From Bog-532 sp965277615 (GTDB lineage Bacteria; Actinomycetota; Actinomycetes; Streptosporangiales; Streptosporangiaceae): a stretch of DNA of 64,000 bases. Shown piece after piece: positions 1 to 8,593 of this stretch. Every line of letters starts with the position of its first letter. Position 1 is the first letter of the stretch. The stretch is from positions 2,294,001-2,358,000 of the forward strand of contig CBDIDG010000006.1 in the NCBI GenBank assembly GCA_965277615.1, read 5' to 3'. The translations under genes and the position numbers were made by a program. The notes beneath the pieces were generated by a model. The model did not search any database and had not been told where the DNA came from. It saw only the letters and a program-made list of their open reading frames with translations.

Positions 1-193
1 CGCCCGCGCGGCCGGGCGTGACGCCGGCGCGCTGGAGTACACCCGCTGGGGCAACATCGCGATGACCCCGGACGAGGTGGCCGCGCTGGCCGCCGAGGGC
101 GTCACCCGGCTGATCATCAGCCCCACCACCGCCGACCTGGCCGAGCAGCAGCAGGAACTCAGCGCCTTCGCCGAGCAGCACGGCCTGGGCTGA
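1..193 (+). CDS. C-terminal end of an LLM-class flavin/F420-dependent oxidoreductase (partial)
   Basis: The reading frame is open from the first base to TGA at 191-193, so only the last 63 or so residues are present. The tail has the pattern MTPDEVAALAAEGVTRL, a hydrophobic strand, then an ELSAFAEQHGL helix, which resembles the end of bacterial luciferase-like monooxygenases (TIM-barrel FMN or F420 enzymes). The active site lies outside the window, so substrate and cofactor cannot be stated. It converges on the minus-strand membrane gene, with 3 bases between the two stop codons. Family call is from the tail only and therefore moderate. Confidence 0.55.
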   Translation, partial: ARAAGRDAGALEYTRWGNIAMTPDEVAALAAEGVTRLIISPTTADLAEQQQELSAFAEQHGLG

Positions 194-196
194 GAA

Positions 197-960
197 TTAC
201 GCCGGGCCGGAGGCGGCGTGGGGGACGGTGGCTTCGGCGGGTGGAGCGGCGGCGGCGCCGGCTCGCTGGGGCAGGAACAGGGTGAGCGCGGTCGCGAAGG
301 CCAGGAGCTTCGACACGACGTTCAGGCTGTAGAACAGCGACGTGTTGGGATAGCCGAAGCCGTACAGGGCCCAGATCGCGAACACGACCAGGATCGACGC
401 GAAACAGAAGAACGTGGACCGTCGCAGCCGCACCATCGGGGAAGCCGCCAGCAGCGCCAGCGTGACGATCTCGATGAGGAACAGGGGCACGAAGAACAGC
501 ACCAGGTGCGCGGTCGAGATCGGTGAGATCCGGGTCAGGACGATGAAGTCAAACGGGAACTCGAAGATCATCGGGGCGGCGAGGGCGCCGATGGCCGCAC
601 CGCCCAGCCGGGCTGGCCAGTCGTAGGCCCGGCCCAGCGCGATGATGACGACGAAGGTCACGACGACGGCGGTGAAGGTGACGGGCGCGATCGGGCCCGG
701 GCCCGTCGCCCGGACCCGGCCCGGATGCGCTTGCTGAGCCTGCTGAGTGAGGGCCGATAGCACCGCGAGAAATGCAAAGATCACCACCACCCAGACCGTG
801 GCCAGTATGTACGTGGTGTTCCGGCCGGGACGCGGCAGGTTAGACGGCAGGGGCAGCCGGGCTCCGCCGCGGCCACCGTGGCCGCGACGATCAGCAGGAT
901 GACGGCGAGCACGATCCGGCTGCTGCCGCTGTAACTGACCCACGGGGCGTGCTGAGCCAC
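197..960 (-). CDS. Multi-pass membrane protein, apparently frameshifted near its N-terminus
   Basis: From about 870 down to TAA at 197-199 one frame encodes four to five hydrophobic segments (for example TTYILATVWVVVIFAFLAVL and HLVLFFVPLFLIEIVTLAL). That frame has no convincing start; upstream it runs into the TetR gene as arginine-rich nonsense. A GTG at 958-960, preceded by a purine-rich GGGGGGAG, opens another frame that encodes a good first membrane segment (RIVLAVILLIVAATVAA) and then loses sense around 855-875. Joining the two needs a -1 shift or restores one missing base. I see a single membrane protein of about 250 residues broken by a one-base change, or a sequencing error. The family was not recognised. 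It lies directly downstream of the TetR gene on the same strand and may be its target. Confidence 0.5.
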
Positions 961-1011
961 GCCGGTGCCCCCTTCTCCCCCCTTCGCTTCCTTTCCCTCC
1001 GTCCTTCCGCC

Positions 1012-1656
1012 CTATGCCGGCGGCCGGAGGCCATCGGCGATGATGGCGACGATGCGGTCGCGAAGGCCGGGGTCGGGGTCGTGCTGAAGGCTGACGAGCA
1101 TGCCTTTGAGCAGGACGACCAGATCGGTGGCGCTGACGCCGGGGCGGACGGCGCCGGCGTTCTGGGCGTTGCACAGGAGCAGGCCGAGGGACGAGCGCAT
1201 CTCGTCTTGCACGGGGCCCGGGACGGCGATGGCCTGGGGCAGGTCGCGCTTGGCCGCCGCTTCGTCCGCGAGCCGGAGCAGGAACCCGAAGAACGCCGGG
1301 CCGGGCTCAGCGGCAGCCGCGCGCTGCTGAGCGTCGGCGATGAGGTCTTCGACGCGCGCTCTGGTCACCGCTTCGAACAGGGCTTCCTTGGACGGGAAGT
1401 GCCGGTAGACGGTGCCGGCGCCCACTCCGGCCCGGGCCGCGATCTCGTCCAGCGGCACGTCGTAGCCGGACTCGGCGAACGTCTCCCGGGCCGCGCGCAG
1501 CACCTTCTCGCGGTTCCGCCGGGCGTCGGCGCGGAGCTTGGCCTCGGGGGGACGCGACCGCTCGGCCGACGGCTGCGGCTGCGGCTCAGTGTTTGGCTCA
1601 GGCATTGCTAACCGGGGCGATCGTTCCGTATATTCGGTGGGTCTAAGCGGGGTCAT
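1012..1656 (-). CDS. TetR/AcrR family transcriptional regulator
   Basis: 214 residues. A low-complexity N-terminus of about 40 residues is followed by the TetR helix-turn-helix: REKVLRAARETFAESGYD, then IAARAGVGAGTVYRHFPSKE (about residues 50-95). The ligand-binding domain is of the type seen in SCO-like repressors with the LLCNAQNAGAVRPG block. A perfect TATAAT lies on the minus strand at 1669-1664, seven bases before ATG 1656, so a leaderless mRNA starting at 1656 is likely; an alternative ATG at 1605 would trim 17 odd residues. The gene is divergent from the SnoaL-like gene (1680) and upstream of the membrane gene, so it may control either. The ligand is unknown. Confidence 0.85.
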   Translation of the reverse strand: MTPLRPTEYTERSPRLAMPEPNTEPQPQPSAERSRPPEAKLRADARRNREKVLRAARETFAESGYDVPLDEIAARAGVGAGTVYRHFPSKEALFEAVTRARVEDLIADAQQRAAAAEPGPAFFGFLLRLADEAAAKRDLPQAIAVPGPVQDEMRSSLGLLLCNAQNAGAVRPGVSATDLVVLLKGMLVSLQHDPDPGLRDRIVAIIADGLRPPA

Positions 1657-1669
1657 CGTTCCGATTATA
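1620..1669. promoter_or_regulatory. tetR promoter with repeated ATCGTTCCG and near-palindrome
   Basis: The 9-mer ATCGTTCCG occurs twice in direct orientation (1620-1628 and 1655-1663). Between them is the near-palindrome CCGTATATTCGG (1626-1637, two mismatches). A TATAAT hexamer reads on the minus strand at 1669-1664. This layout fits autoregulation by the TetR protein; no -35 box is obvious. Binding is an inference. Confidence 0.45.
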
Positions 1670-1679
1670 GGAGGGTGTC

Positions 1680-2183
1680 ATGACGGAGGGCCGGGAAGGC
1701 GGGGCCGAGGAGGTGCGCGGCGCGCGGGAGCCGGGTACCGGGGCCGCGGCACGGAGCCCGCGGGAGGTGGCGGACCTGGTGCGCCGGATGGTGGCGGGTG
1801 AAGACGTTGGGTTCGGGGACCTGTTCGCGGAGGACGCGGTGTTCAGCTACCCGTTCAGCGCGCCGGGGGCACCGGACCAACTGGTCGGGCGGGAAGCGAT
1901 CAAGGCGTTCTTCGGGAGCCGGGGCGGCGCACGGTCGCTGTTCCGGATGGACGGGGTGGACGCGGTGATCCGGGAGACCGACGACCCGGAGGTGGTGGTG
2001 GCGGAGATCCGGCACCACGGCTGGTCGCACGTGACCGACGCGCCGTACCAGCACACCGCGCTGAACGTGATCCGGGTCCGGGACGGGCTGATCGTCCGGT
2101 ACGACGACTACATGAACCCGATCGCGCTGGCGCAGTTGCTCGGGCGGACCGACGACCTGGTCAGCGCGCTGAGCGAGGGCTGA
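1680..2183 (+). CDS. SnoaL/NTF2-like fold protein
   Basis: 167 residues starting at ATG 1680 with an ideal AGGAGG at 1669-1674. After a 25-residue Gly/Glu-rich leader the sequence follows the nuclear-transport-factor-2-like pattern: an opening helix (PREVADLVRRMVAGED), a LFAEDAVFSYPF strand, GREAIKAFF helix, and paired strands ending in VIRVRDGLIVRYDDYMNP. Such proteins are small cone-shaped domains that act as isomerases or hydrolases or simply bind ligands; no catalytic Asp/His pair can be assigned with confidence. The divergent TetR gene is 23 bases away, so co-regulation is likely. Confidence 0.8.
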   Translation: MTEGREGGAEEVRGAREPGTGAAARSPREVADLVRRMVAGEDVGFGDLFAEDAVFSYPFSAPGAPDQLVGREAIKAFFGSRGGARSLFRMDGVDAVIRETDDPEVVVAEIRHHGWSHVTDAPYQHTALNVIRVRDGLIVRYDDYMNPIALAQLLGRTDDLVSALSEG

Positions 2184-2317
2184 CGGCTCAGCGACCAGCC
2201 CCGCGGCCCGGGCTGGCCGCCAACCCGAGCCGGGATCCGCCGTCAACGTCGTTACGATGACCTGGGCCGACGCCCGGATGGCGTCCGCATGGCGCCCGGA
2301 CTGGCGGAAGGAAACCG

Positions 2318-3373
2318 ATGGAAACTCTGTTGTCTGGCATCCGTTCGCAGCGGATACCGACGGACCGGCTGACGGCCAACGTGCTGGAGGTGACCGGCCG
2401 GACCGGTCCCCCGGTGCTGTTCGTGCACGGCAACGTGTCGTCCTCGCTGTTCTGGCAGCCGACCATGCTGGCCCTGCCGGCCGGGTTCCGGCCGCTGGCG
2501 ATGGATCTGCGGGGGTTCGGTGACACCGACCCGGAGCCGGTGGATGCCACGCGCGGGCTGCGTGACTACGCCGACGACGTGGCCGCCACCATCGACGCGC
2601 TCGGCCTGGACGACGTGCACCTGGTCGGCTGGAGCATGGGCGGCGGGGTGGTGCTGCAGTATCTGGCCGACCGGCCCGGCGCGCACCGGGTGGCCTCGCT
2701 GACGCTGGTCGATCCGGTGTCACCATTCGGGTTCGGCGGGACGCGGGGAGCCGAGGGCACGCTGTGCGATCCGCCCGGGGCCGGATCGGGCGGCGGCACC
2801 GGCAACCCCGGGTTCATCACCAGGCTGGCCGCCGGTGACCGCAGCGGCGACGATCCGCTGTCCCCGCGCCAGGTGCTGCTGGCGCACTACGTGAAGCCGC
2901 CGTTCGTGCCGGAGCACCTGGACATCTTCGTGGAGTCCATGCTGTCCACCCGGATCGGCGAGCATCACTACCCGGGCGACGCGCGCACGGTGGCGGCGTG
3001 GCCGGGGATCGCGCCAGGCGACCACGGCGTGCTGAACACCATGGCCCCGACAAACTTCCGGATCGAGGACCTGTCCGGGGTGACGCCGAAGCCGCCGGTC
3101 CTGTGGCTGCGCGGCGCCGACGACGTGATCGTGTCCGACACGTCGCTGTACGACCTGGCCTACCTGGGCTCGCTCGGGGCGGTGCCGGGCTGGCCCGGGG
3201 AGCAGACCTGGCCGCCGCAGCCCATGCTGGCCCAGACCCGCACGGTGCTGGACGGTTACGCGGCCGCGGGCGGGCGGTACCGCGAGGTAGTCATCGCCGA
3301 TTCCGGCCACGGCCCGCACCTGGACCAGCCGGAGAAGTTCCTGGCCGCCCTGGGCGAGCACCTGAGTGGCTGA
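2318..3373 (+). CDS. Alpha/beta hydrolase
   Basis: 351 residues, upstream AGGAAACC as ribosome site. The fold is clear: oxyanion-hole segment VLFVHGNVSSS (residues 33-43), nucleophile elbow GWSMGG with Ser106, and catalytic His331 in DSGHGPHLDQPEKF near the C-terminus. The acid is probably the Asp in LWLRGADDVIVSD. At 351 residues it is longer than the 280-300 usual for simple esterases because of an inserted lid (about residues 135-215, Gly-rich GTGNPGF region). Substrate cannot be told. It stands alone between the SnoaL-like gene and the convergent acetyltransferase. Confidence 0.85.
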   Translation: METLLSGIRSQRIPTDRLTANVLEVTGRTGPPVLFVHGNVSSSLFWQPTMLALPAGFRPLAMDLRGFGDTDPEPVDATRGLRDYADDVAATIDALGLDDVHLVGWSMGGGVVLQYLADRPGAHRVASLTLVDPVSPFGFGGTRGAEGTLCDPPGAGSGGGTGNPGFITRLAAGDRSGDDPLSPRQVLLAHYVKPPFVPEHLDIFVESMLSTRIGEHHYPGDARTVAAWPGIAPGDHGVLNTMAPTNFRIEDLSGVTPKPPVLWLRGADDVIVSDTSLYDLAYLGSLGAVPGWPGEQTWPPQPMLAQTRTVLDGYAAAGGRYREVVIADSGHGPHLDQPEKFLAALGEHLSG

Positions 3374-3427
3374 CGGGTCCTGTGGGGCGCGGGTGGCTGA
3401 CGGGGCGCGGGAGCCTGCTGGTGGCGG

Positions 3428-4411
3428 TCAGCGCAGGGATGAGGCGGGGTGTGCTTCCCAGATCGTCCACAGCGGGCGGTAGCCCTGCTGGCTCCAGAAC
3501 GGGACCGACCGGGGGTTGACCTGGGTGTAGTGCAGCAGGTTCACCGCGACCCCGGCCGCTTGCGCCTCGGTGTGGAAGCGGGCGGTCAGCGCGGCGCCCA
3601 CCCCGGCCCCGCGCTCGGTCGCGCTGACCCCGGTGAGCAGGTTGTAGGCCACCGGCTCGGGCCGGGTCAGCGGGGCGATCCAGCCCGCGTCGGCCGGGCG
3701 CTGGGCGTGCAGCACGCCGACCGCCTGCCCGTCCCGCTCGGCCAGCCAGACCCAGGGCTCGGCCGCGGCCAGCGCGGTCTTGGCTTCGGTCCGCAGCGCG
3801 TCCGCGGTCCAGGGCCGGTCGACCACCTCGCCGAAATGCGCATCGTAGCGGACGACCAGGTGCTCCAGGCGGACCACCGCGTCCAGGTCGGCCGGTCCGG
3901 CCCGGCGGATCTGCAGGCCCGGGGGCAGTTCGGGCACCCCGTTCGCTGGCTCGTTCGTCAGCCTGAAACCGGGCGGCCCGGACCTCACCGCGACCACCGC
4001 CAGCGGCTGAAGCCCGTGGTGGAGCAGGGCAATGATCCCTTCGACGTCCCGGCTGGGCCAGGACACCACGGCCGCGGTGTCCTCCTCGTCCACGCCAGGC
4101 TGGACGGCCACGTGGTCGTGCCAGGCCGTCAGCAACTGGTCCAGCGCTTCGGTCATGTCCTGGCCGCCGACGCGGGCGGTGAGCTCGAACCGGCGCGCCG
4201 CGCCCCAGCACATCTCCAGCGTCCCCGGGGTGCCCGCCCAGTGGCCGCAGCCCCCGACGGCCGTGGGGGCGTCCGGCGGGCCGGCCGTGAACCGTTCGCC
4301 GTCGGCCGCGGCCGGGATGGACGGCACCGGCAGCAACGGGTCCAGGGCCTGCCACCGCTGTGCGACCTGGGCGATGACCAGTTCGTCCGGGTCACCGTGC
4401 GCCGATGCCAT
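3428..4411 (-). CDS. GNAT family N-acetyltransferase
   Basis: 327 residues. The C-terminal half (about 167-318) is a GNAT domain: LQIRRAGPADLDAVVRLE opens it, VWLAERDGQAVGVLHAQ gives strands 2-4, and GVSATERGAGVGAALTARFH is the acetyl-CoA pyrophosphate-binding loop, followed by the Asn-rich NPRSVPFWSQQGYRPLW motif. The N-terminal 160 residues have no clear motif but may be a degenerate second GNAT copy, as in other double-domain members. It is convergent with the hydrolase. The acceptor is unknown. Confidence 0.8.
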   Translation of the reverse strand: MASAHGDPDELVIAQVAQRWQALDPLLPVPSIPAAADGERFTAGPPDAPTAVGGCGHWAGTPGTLEMCWGAARRFELTARVGGQDMTEALDQLLTAWHDHVAVQPGVDEEDTAAVVSWPSRDVEGIIALLHHGLQPLAVVAVRSGPPGFRLTNEPANGVPELPPGLQIRRAGPADLDAVVRLEHLVVRYDAHFGEVVDRPWTADALRTEAKTALAAAEPWVWLAERDGQAVGVLHAQRPADAGWIAPLTRPEPVAYNLLTGVSATERGAGVGAALTARFHTEAQAAGVAVNLLHYTQVNPRSVPFWSQQGYRPLWTIWEAHPASSLR

Positions 4412-4565
4412 GACCGCCTCCGCTGTTGGCTGGGTCTGCTGTGGTCTGGTCCGGCGAGCAGCCTACTGGCGCGCTTCTTGCTCCGGTCGGATTTCTTCAG
4501 CATCACCCGGAGACCGGCCCGCGGGAGGAGACCCGGGTCGAGGATTGAGGTCAGCCGGTGCCGGG

Positions 4566-6578
4566 TCAGCCGGTATCGGGGCGGAAGACCAGGACCAGCA
4601 CCCGGACGGCCAGTATGGCCGCCACCACCAGCAGGCAGTAGCCGAAAAAGCCGTACAGGCTGACCTCCCGGGTCACGCTGGGGCCACCGCGCAGGCCGAT
4701 CAACAGCACGGCCATGATCCCGGACGCGGCGGCCAGGAACGTCAGCAGCACCTGGTGCAGCAGCCCGGTGACGAACCGGCGGTCGGACCGATCGGCCAGC
4801 AGCCGGACGTTGACGTTGAGCCGGCCCGTTTCCAGCGCCTGCCCGACCCGGTCGATCCGGCGGGGTAGCCGGCGCAGCATGGGCAGCAGCGAGGTCAGTT
4901 CGTCCAGCGCGGTCCGGCGCAGTTCGTCCGGGCCGAGCCGCTCGGCGAACTGGCCGGATGCGAACCGGCGGGCCCCGGCCACGATGTCGAAGCCCGGGTC
5001 GAGCTGGGTCAGCGTGCCTTCCATGGTGGCCAGCGCGCGGAACACGGCCGCGATCTCCGGCGGGATGGCCAGCCCGTGCTCGGCCACGATGCGGAACAGG
5101 TCGGTGAACATCCGCACGTCGGGGGTGATCCCCGGGGCCACGTGCCGGGCCGCGAACCGGCCCAGCGTCCGTTCCAGCCGGGCCTCGTCCAGGTCTTCGG
5201 GCCGGTCCACCACGTCCAGCAGGGCATCGGCCAACGCCGCGGGGTCCCCCCGGTCCAGGGCCAGCAGCAGCCGCTGCAAGGCGGACCGCAGCCCGGCGTC
5301 GATCCGGCCCACCGACCCGAAGTCGAGCAGGCCCAGGCGCCCGTCGGTGAGCAGCAGCACGTTGCCCGGGTGCGGGTCGGCGTGGAACGTCCCGTCCAGG
5401 AGCACCTGCCGGAGCAGCGCGTCCAGCAGGCTGGACGCGAGCGCGGCCCGGGTCTGGTCGGCCACGCCGTCCGCCGCGGCGGTCAGCGGGCGGCCGTCCA
5501 GGTAGTCCATGACCAGGACCTTTTCCCCGCTGAGGGGCTGGTACGGAGTGGGCACCCGGACCGGCTGAGCCGTGTCCGGGCCACGTCGGCCGGCCGCGGC
5601 GGCCACCGCGGTCATGTTGCGGGCCTCGATCCGCAGGTCCAGCTCTTCGTGCAGGGCGTCGGCGAATCCGTGGGCCAGGGTGACCGCACCCACGGACCGG
5701 CCCCAGCTGGTGCCGCGCTGCAGCCGGGCCGCGAGCCGGAGCACGATGTCGAGGTCACGGTCGACGACCGCGCGCACGCCGGGCCGGCACACCTTCACCA
5801 CCACGGGCTGGCCGGGAGCCAGGGCGGCCGCCGGTTGGCTGGTGGACAGCGTGGCCCGGTGCACCTGGGCGATGGAGGCCGCGGCCAGCGGCTCCCGCTC
5901 GAAGGTCACGAAGACCTCGTCCACCTCGGCTCCCAGCTCGGCGCGCAAGGTAGCTTCCACCTGCGGCCAGGGCACCTGGGGCGCATCGTCCTGCAACCGC
6001 GACAACTCGGTGATGAACTCGGGCGGCAGCAGGTCACGCCGGGTCGACAGCACCTGACCGAGCTTGACGAAGGTCACGCCGCCGTCTTCCAGGGCCAGGC
6101 GGAGCGACCGGGCCAGCCGGGCCCGCCCTTCGGCGGTGGCCAGCTCGGACCGGCGGCCGCCGCGCTGGTAGGGCAGCAGGCCCCGGCGGACCAGGATCCG
6201 GGTGATCTGGGCGTAGCGCCGGGTCCGGCCCGCCTGCTGACGCAGCGACCGGGCCACATATACCGGGCCGGGCAGCGAGCCGCTCGGCACCAACGCCTCG
6301 GATACGACCAGGAAGATCATCCCGACCAGCAGGGCGATGACCAGGCCGAGCAGCACGAACCACAACCCGGGCAGGGTGGCGGCGCCGCGGCGGACCGCGG
6401 GCCCGCCGATCGCGCTGATGATCGGCTGGGCCACGAAGAACGCGATCAGGCCGGCCACCAGCGTGCGCAGCGGGGCCAGCCGCAGGCCGAGGAGCCGACG
6501 CACCCCGAACGCGAACACCAGGACCGTCAGCACGACCCCGATGGCCACGAGCGGAACATCAAGAACATTCATGAGCAC
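4566..6578 (-). CDS. ABC1/UbiB-family atypical kinase, membrane-anchored
   Basis: 670 residues. Three N-terminal hydrophobic segments (about 10-100) and two at the C-terminus flank an ABC1 kinase-like core. Diagnostic motifs are present: KLGQVLSTR (the KxGQ helix), the alanine-rich nucleotide loop AAASIAQVHRA, VVVKVCRPGV with the lysine, catalytic FHADPHPGNV and the metal-binding LLDFGS. UbiB/COQ8 proteins are ATPases supporting quinone-lipid biosynthesis; in actinomycetes that make menaquinone the exact role is unclear. The extra N-terminal membrane segments make it longer than the common 430-560-residue form. It sits 33 bases downstream of the alcohol dehydrogenase gene and is probably cotranscribed with it. 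Confidence 0.88.
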   Translation of the reverse strand: MLMNVLDVPLVAIGVVLTVLVFAFGVRRLLGLRLAPLRTLVAGLIAFFVAQPIISAIGGPAVRRGAATLPGLWFVLLGLVIALLVGMIFLVVSEALVPSGSLPGPVYVARSLRQQAGRTRRYAQITRILVRRGLLPYQRGGRRSELATAEGRARLARSLRLALEDGGVTFVKLGQVLSTRRDLLPPEFITELSRLQDDAPQVPWPQVEATLRAELGAEVDEVFVTFEREPLAAASIAQVHRATLSTSQPAAALAPGQPVVVKVCRPGVRAVVDRDLDIVLRLAARLQRGTSWGRSVGAVTLAHGFADALHEELDLRIEARNMTAVAAAAGRRGPDTAQPVRVPTPYQPLSGEKVLVMDYLDGRPLTAAADGVADQTRAALASSLLDALLRQVLLDGTFHADPHPGNVLLLTDGRLGLLDFGSVGRIDAGLRSALQRLLLALDRGDPAALADALLDVVDRPEDLDEARLERTLGRFAARHVAPGITPDVRMFTDLFRIVAEHGLAIPPEIAAVFRALATMEGTLTQLDPGFDIVAGARRFASGQFAERLGPDELRRTALDELTSLLPMLRRLPRRIDRVGQALETGRLNVNVRLLADRSDRRFVTGLLHQVLLTFLAAASGIMAVLLIGLRGGPSVTREVSLYGFFGYCLLVVAAILAVRVLVLVFRPDTG

Positions 6579-6611
6579 GGATACCTGGTCGCCGTCACCG
6601 CGGACGTCGGG

Positions 6612-7610
6612 TCAGAACTGGAGGACGGCGGCGCCGTCGACGCGGCCGGCCTTCAGGTCGGCCAGGGCCTGGTCGGCCCGGCTGAACGGGTACGGGGTGG
6701 TGGTCACCTTGAGCTTCAGCCGTTCGGCCAGGGTCAGGAACTCCTGGGCATCGCCGCGCGTGTTGGAGGTGACGCTGCGCAGATTGCGCTCCTGGAACAG
6801 GTGCTGTTCGTAGTTGAGCGACGGAATGTCGGTCAGGTAGATGCCAGCCACGGACAGCGTGCCGTTCCGGTCCAGCGCGGTCAGCGCGGCCGGGACCATC
6901 TCCCCCACCGGGGCGAACAGGATGGCCGAGTCCAGCGGCACCGGCGCCGGGTCGTAGGAGTCCTGCACGGACGCGGCGCCCAGGCTGCGGGCCAGCTCGC
7001 GGGCGGACTCGCCCCGGGTGAACACGTGCACCTGCGCGCCCTGGGCGATGGCGACCTGGGCGGCCAGATGGGCCGAGCCGCCGAAGCCCCAGATGCCGAG
7101 CGTGCCGCCGGGCGGGACTTCGGCCCGGGCCAGCGCCCGGTAGCCGATGATGCCCGCGCACAGCAGCGGGGCCAGCTCGGTGTCGCTGAACCCGCCGGGC
7201 AGCGGATGGGCGAAGGCGTCGGCCACGACCAGGTACTCGGCGTAGCCGCCGTGGATGTCCCAGCCGGTGTAGGTCGAGGCGGGACACAGGTTCTCCTGGC
7301 CGCGGCGGCAGAACCGGCAGGACCCGTCGACGCCGGCCAGCCAGGCCGCCCCGACCCGGTCCCCCACGCTGAACCTGGTCGTGCCGGGGCCGGTCGCGGT
7401 GACCTGGCCGACGACCTCGTGCCCCGGCGTGGTCAGGGGGTGGTGCGGCGGCAGGTCACCCTCGGCCAGATGCAGGTCGGTGCGGCACACTCCGCACGCG
7501 ATGACCTTGACCAGCAACTGGCCTGGACCGGGCTCGGGGACGGGACGATCGGTCAGCTCCAGGGGGCCGGAGGTGATTGGCCCGGGCTTCGCCACTACCC
7601 ATGCGCGCAT
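6612..7610 (-). CDS. Zinc-dependent alcohol dehydrogenase (MDR family)
   Basis: 332 residues. GroES-like N-terminal domain with catalytic-zinc ligands Cys39 (ACGVCRTDLH) and His64-Glu65 (TPGHEVVG), structural-zinc cluster CRFCRRGQENLC (about 97-108), and an NAD(P)-binding Rossmann part with GIWGFGGSAHLAAQVA. The order and spacing fit the AdhA/AdhP-like subgroup of zinc medium-chain dehydrogenases. Reaction: reversible oxidation of an alcohol to an aldehyde; substrate not predictable. It is divergent from the PPOX gene with a 95-base promoter gap, and upstream of ubiB-like gene in the same direction. Confidence 0.9.
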   Translation of the reverse strand: MRAWVVAKPGPITSGPLELTDRPVPEPGPGQLLVKVIACGVCRTDLHLAEGDLPPHHPLTTPGHEVVGQVTATGPGTTRFSVGDRVGAAWLAGVDGSCRFCRRGQENLCPASTYTGWDIHGGYAEYLVVADAFAHPLPGGFSDTELAPLLCAGIIGYRALARAEVPPGGTLGIWGFGGSAHLAAQVAIAQGAQVHVFTRGESARELARSLGAASVQDSYDPAPVPLDSAILFAPVGEMVPAALTALDRNGTLSVAGIYLTDIPSLNYEQHLFQERNLRSVTSNTRGDAQEFLTLAERLKLKVTTTPYPFSRADQALADLKAGRVDGAAVLQF

Positions 7611-7705
7611 GGCTCTACGTTATGGCCCCTGGGGCTGACGGATCAGCGGGCAGGGGCCAGACTGGAGATCCACAATCGTTCGCATCGACCGGGAGCAGGG
7701 AAATC

Positions 7706-8188
7706 ATGGATCGCGAGGAGCGCAAGCAGTTCGTCCGAGACCACCGCACCTGCATCTTCGGTTACAACCGGAAGAACGACGGGCCGGCCATGACCGTCGT
7801 GTACTACATCATGGACGGTGACGACCTGCTCGTCTCCACCATGGCCGACCGGGCCAAGGCCAAGGCCGTGCAGCGCGACCCGCACGTCAGCCTGTGCGTG
7901 CTGGACGAGAACTGGCCCGTCACCTACCTGCAGGTCTACGGCCGGGCGGAGTTCGACCCGGACCCAGAGCACGCCAGCCAGCTGATGCGGAAGGTCATCG
8001 AGCTGATGGCAGGCGAGCCGATGCCGGATGAGAAGTACCCGGCGATCCAGAAGATGTGCGTCGACGAGAAGCGCGTGGTGCTGCGCATCACCCCGTACTC
8101 AACGTTCGAGACCCCGCCCCGCCACGTCTACCAGGCCGACGACGTGGACACGCTGACCCACTTCACGTCCAAGAGCCAGGCCTGGTGA
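7706..8188 (+). CDS. PPOX-class pyridoxamine-phosphate-oxidase-like flavin/F420 enzyme
   Basis: 160 residues from ATG 7706, preceded by GGGAGCAGGG. The split-barrel family pattern is visible: FGYNRKNDGPAMTVVYYIMDGDDLLVSTM, then the helix RAKAKAVQRDPHVSLCVLDEN, then VTYLQVYGRAEF. The KAKAVQRDP block matches F420- or FMN-binding split-barrel oxidoreductases. Starting upstream at 7577 would add residues that are the antisense of the alcohol dehydrogenase start, so the ATG with the ribosome site is preferred. Reaction unknown; possibly reduction of quinones or other substrates. Confidence 0.85.
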   Translation: MDREERKQFVRDHRTCIFGYNRKNDGPAMTVVYYIMDGDDLLVSTMADRAKAKAVQRDPHVSLCVLDENWPVTYLQVYGRAEFDPDPEHASQLMRKVIELMAGEPMPDEKYPAIQKMCVDEKRVVLRITPYSTFETPPRHVYQADDVDTLTHFTSKSQAW

Positions 8189-8205
8189 GCTAGTACTGGT
8201 GAGCC

Positions 8206-8227
8206 GCGGCTGGCCGGGGGCAGCCGC
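8206..8227. terminator. GC hairpin between convergent genes
   Basis: GCGGCTG (8206-8212) pairs with CAGCCGC (8221-8227) across an 8-nt loop, in the 51-base gap between two convergent stop codons. No U-tract follows, so it would be an actinomycete-type hairpin terminator at best. Confidence 0.4.
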
Positions 8228-8239
8228 TGGTGACCGGGC

Positions 8240-8593
8240 TCAGTAGTGCAGGTGGGCCTGCCAGTCGGCCGGGACGCGGTCCTCGGGGCCGGGGGTGGTC
8301 TGGTCCAGCGGGTGGTGGTCCGGCGGGGCCAGTTTGGGGCCGCGCTCGTAGAGCCGGTCGTCCGGGTAGCTCCAGAACCAGTCTTCCTGGGGCTCGAAGC
8401 TCTGGATGACCGGGTGCCCGGTCTCCTTGGCGTGGATGCTGGCGTGCTGGGCGGGCGAGGAGTCACAGCAGCCGACGTGGCCGCACTGGGCGCAGCGGCG
8501 CAGGTGGAACCACCAGCCCCCGCTGGCCTCGCATTCGGTACAGCCGGGGCCGCTGGGGGGGACCGACGGGTCGACGCCGGGAATCTCGCTCAT
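8240..8593 (-). CDS. UBP-type zinc finger protein
   Basis: 117 residues. The zinc-finger block reads CTECEASGGWW, LRRCAQCGHVGCCDSSP, then HASIHAKETGHPVIQSFEP, giving the Cys/His ligands of the UBP (BUZ) finger that in eukaryotes binds ubiquitin C-termini. Bacterial stand-alone versions of this size are common in actinomycetes and have no proven ligand. Its ATG overlaps the stop of the histidine kinase by four bases (ATGA), so it is translationally coupled to that signalling operon. Confidence 0.88.
   Translation of the reverse strand: MSEIPGVDPSVPPSGPGCTECEASGGWWFHLRRCAQCGHVGCCDSSPAQHASIHAKETGHPVIQSFEPQEDWFWSYPDDRLYERGPKLAPPDHHPLDQTTPGPEDRVPADWQAHLHY

Noticed and set aside
197..1174. 325-aa reading of the membrane gene from 1174
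   Set aside because: The first 100 residues overlap the TetR gene in a different frame and are Arg/Pro-rich nonsense.
5076..7793. 905-codon plus-strand open frame
   Set aside because: Antisense to the UbiB-like and alcohol dehydrogenase genes; composition is His/Gly/Arg/Pro-rich as usual for antisense frames in GC-rich DNA.
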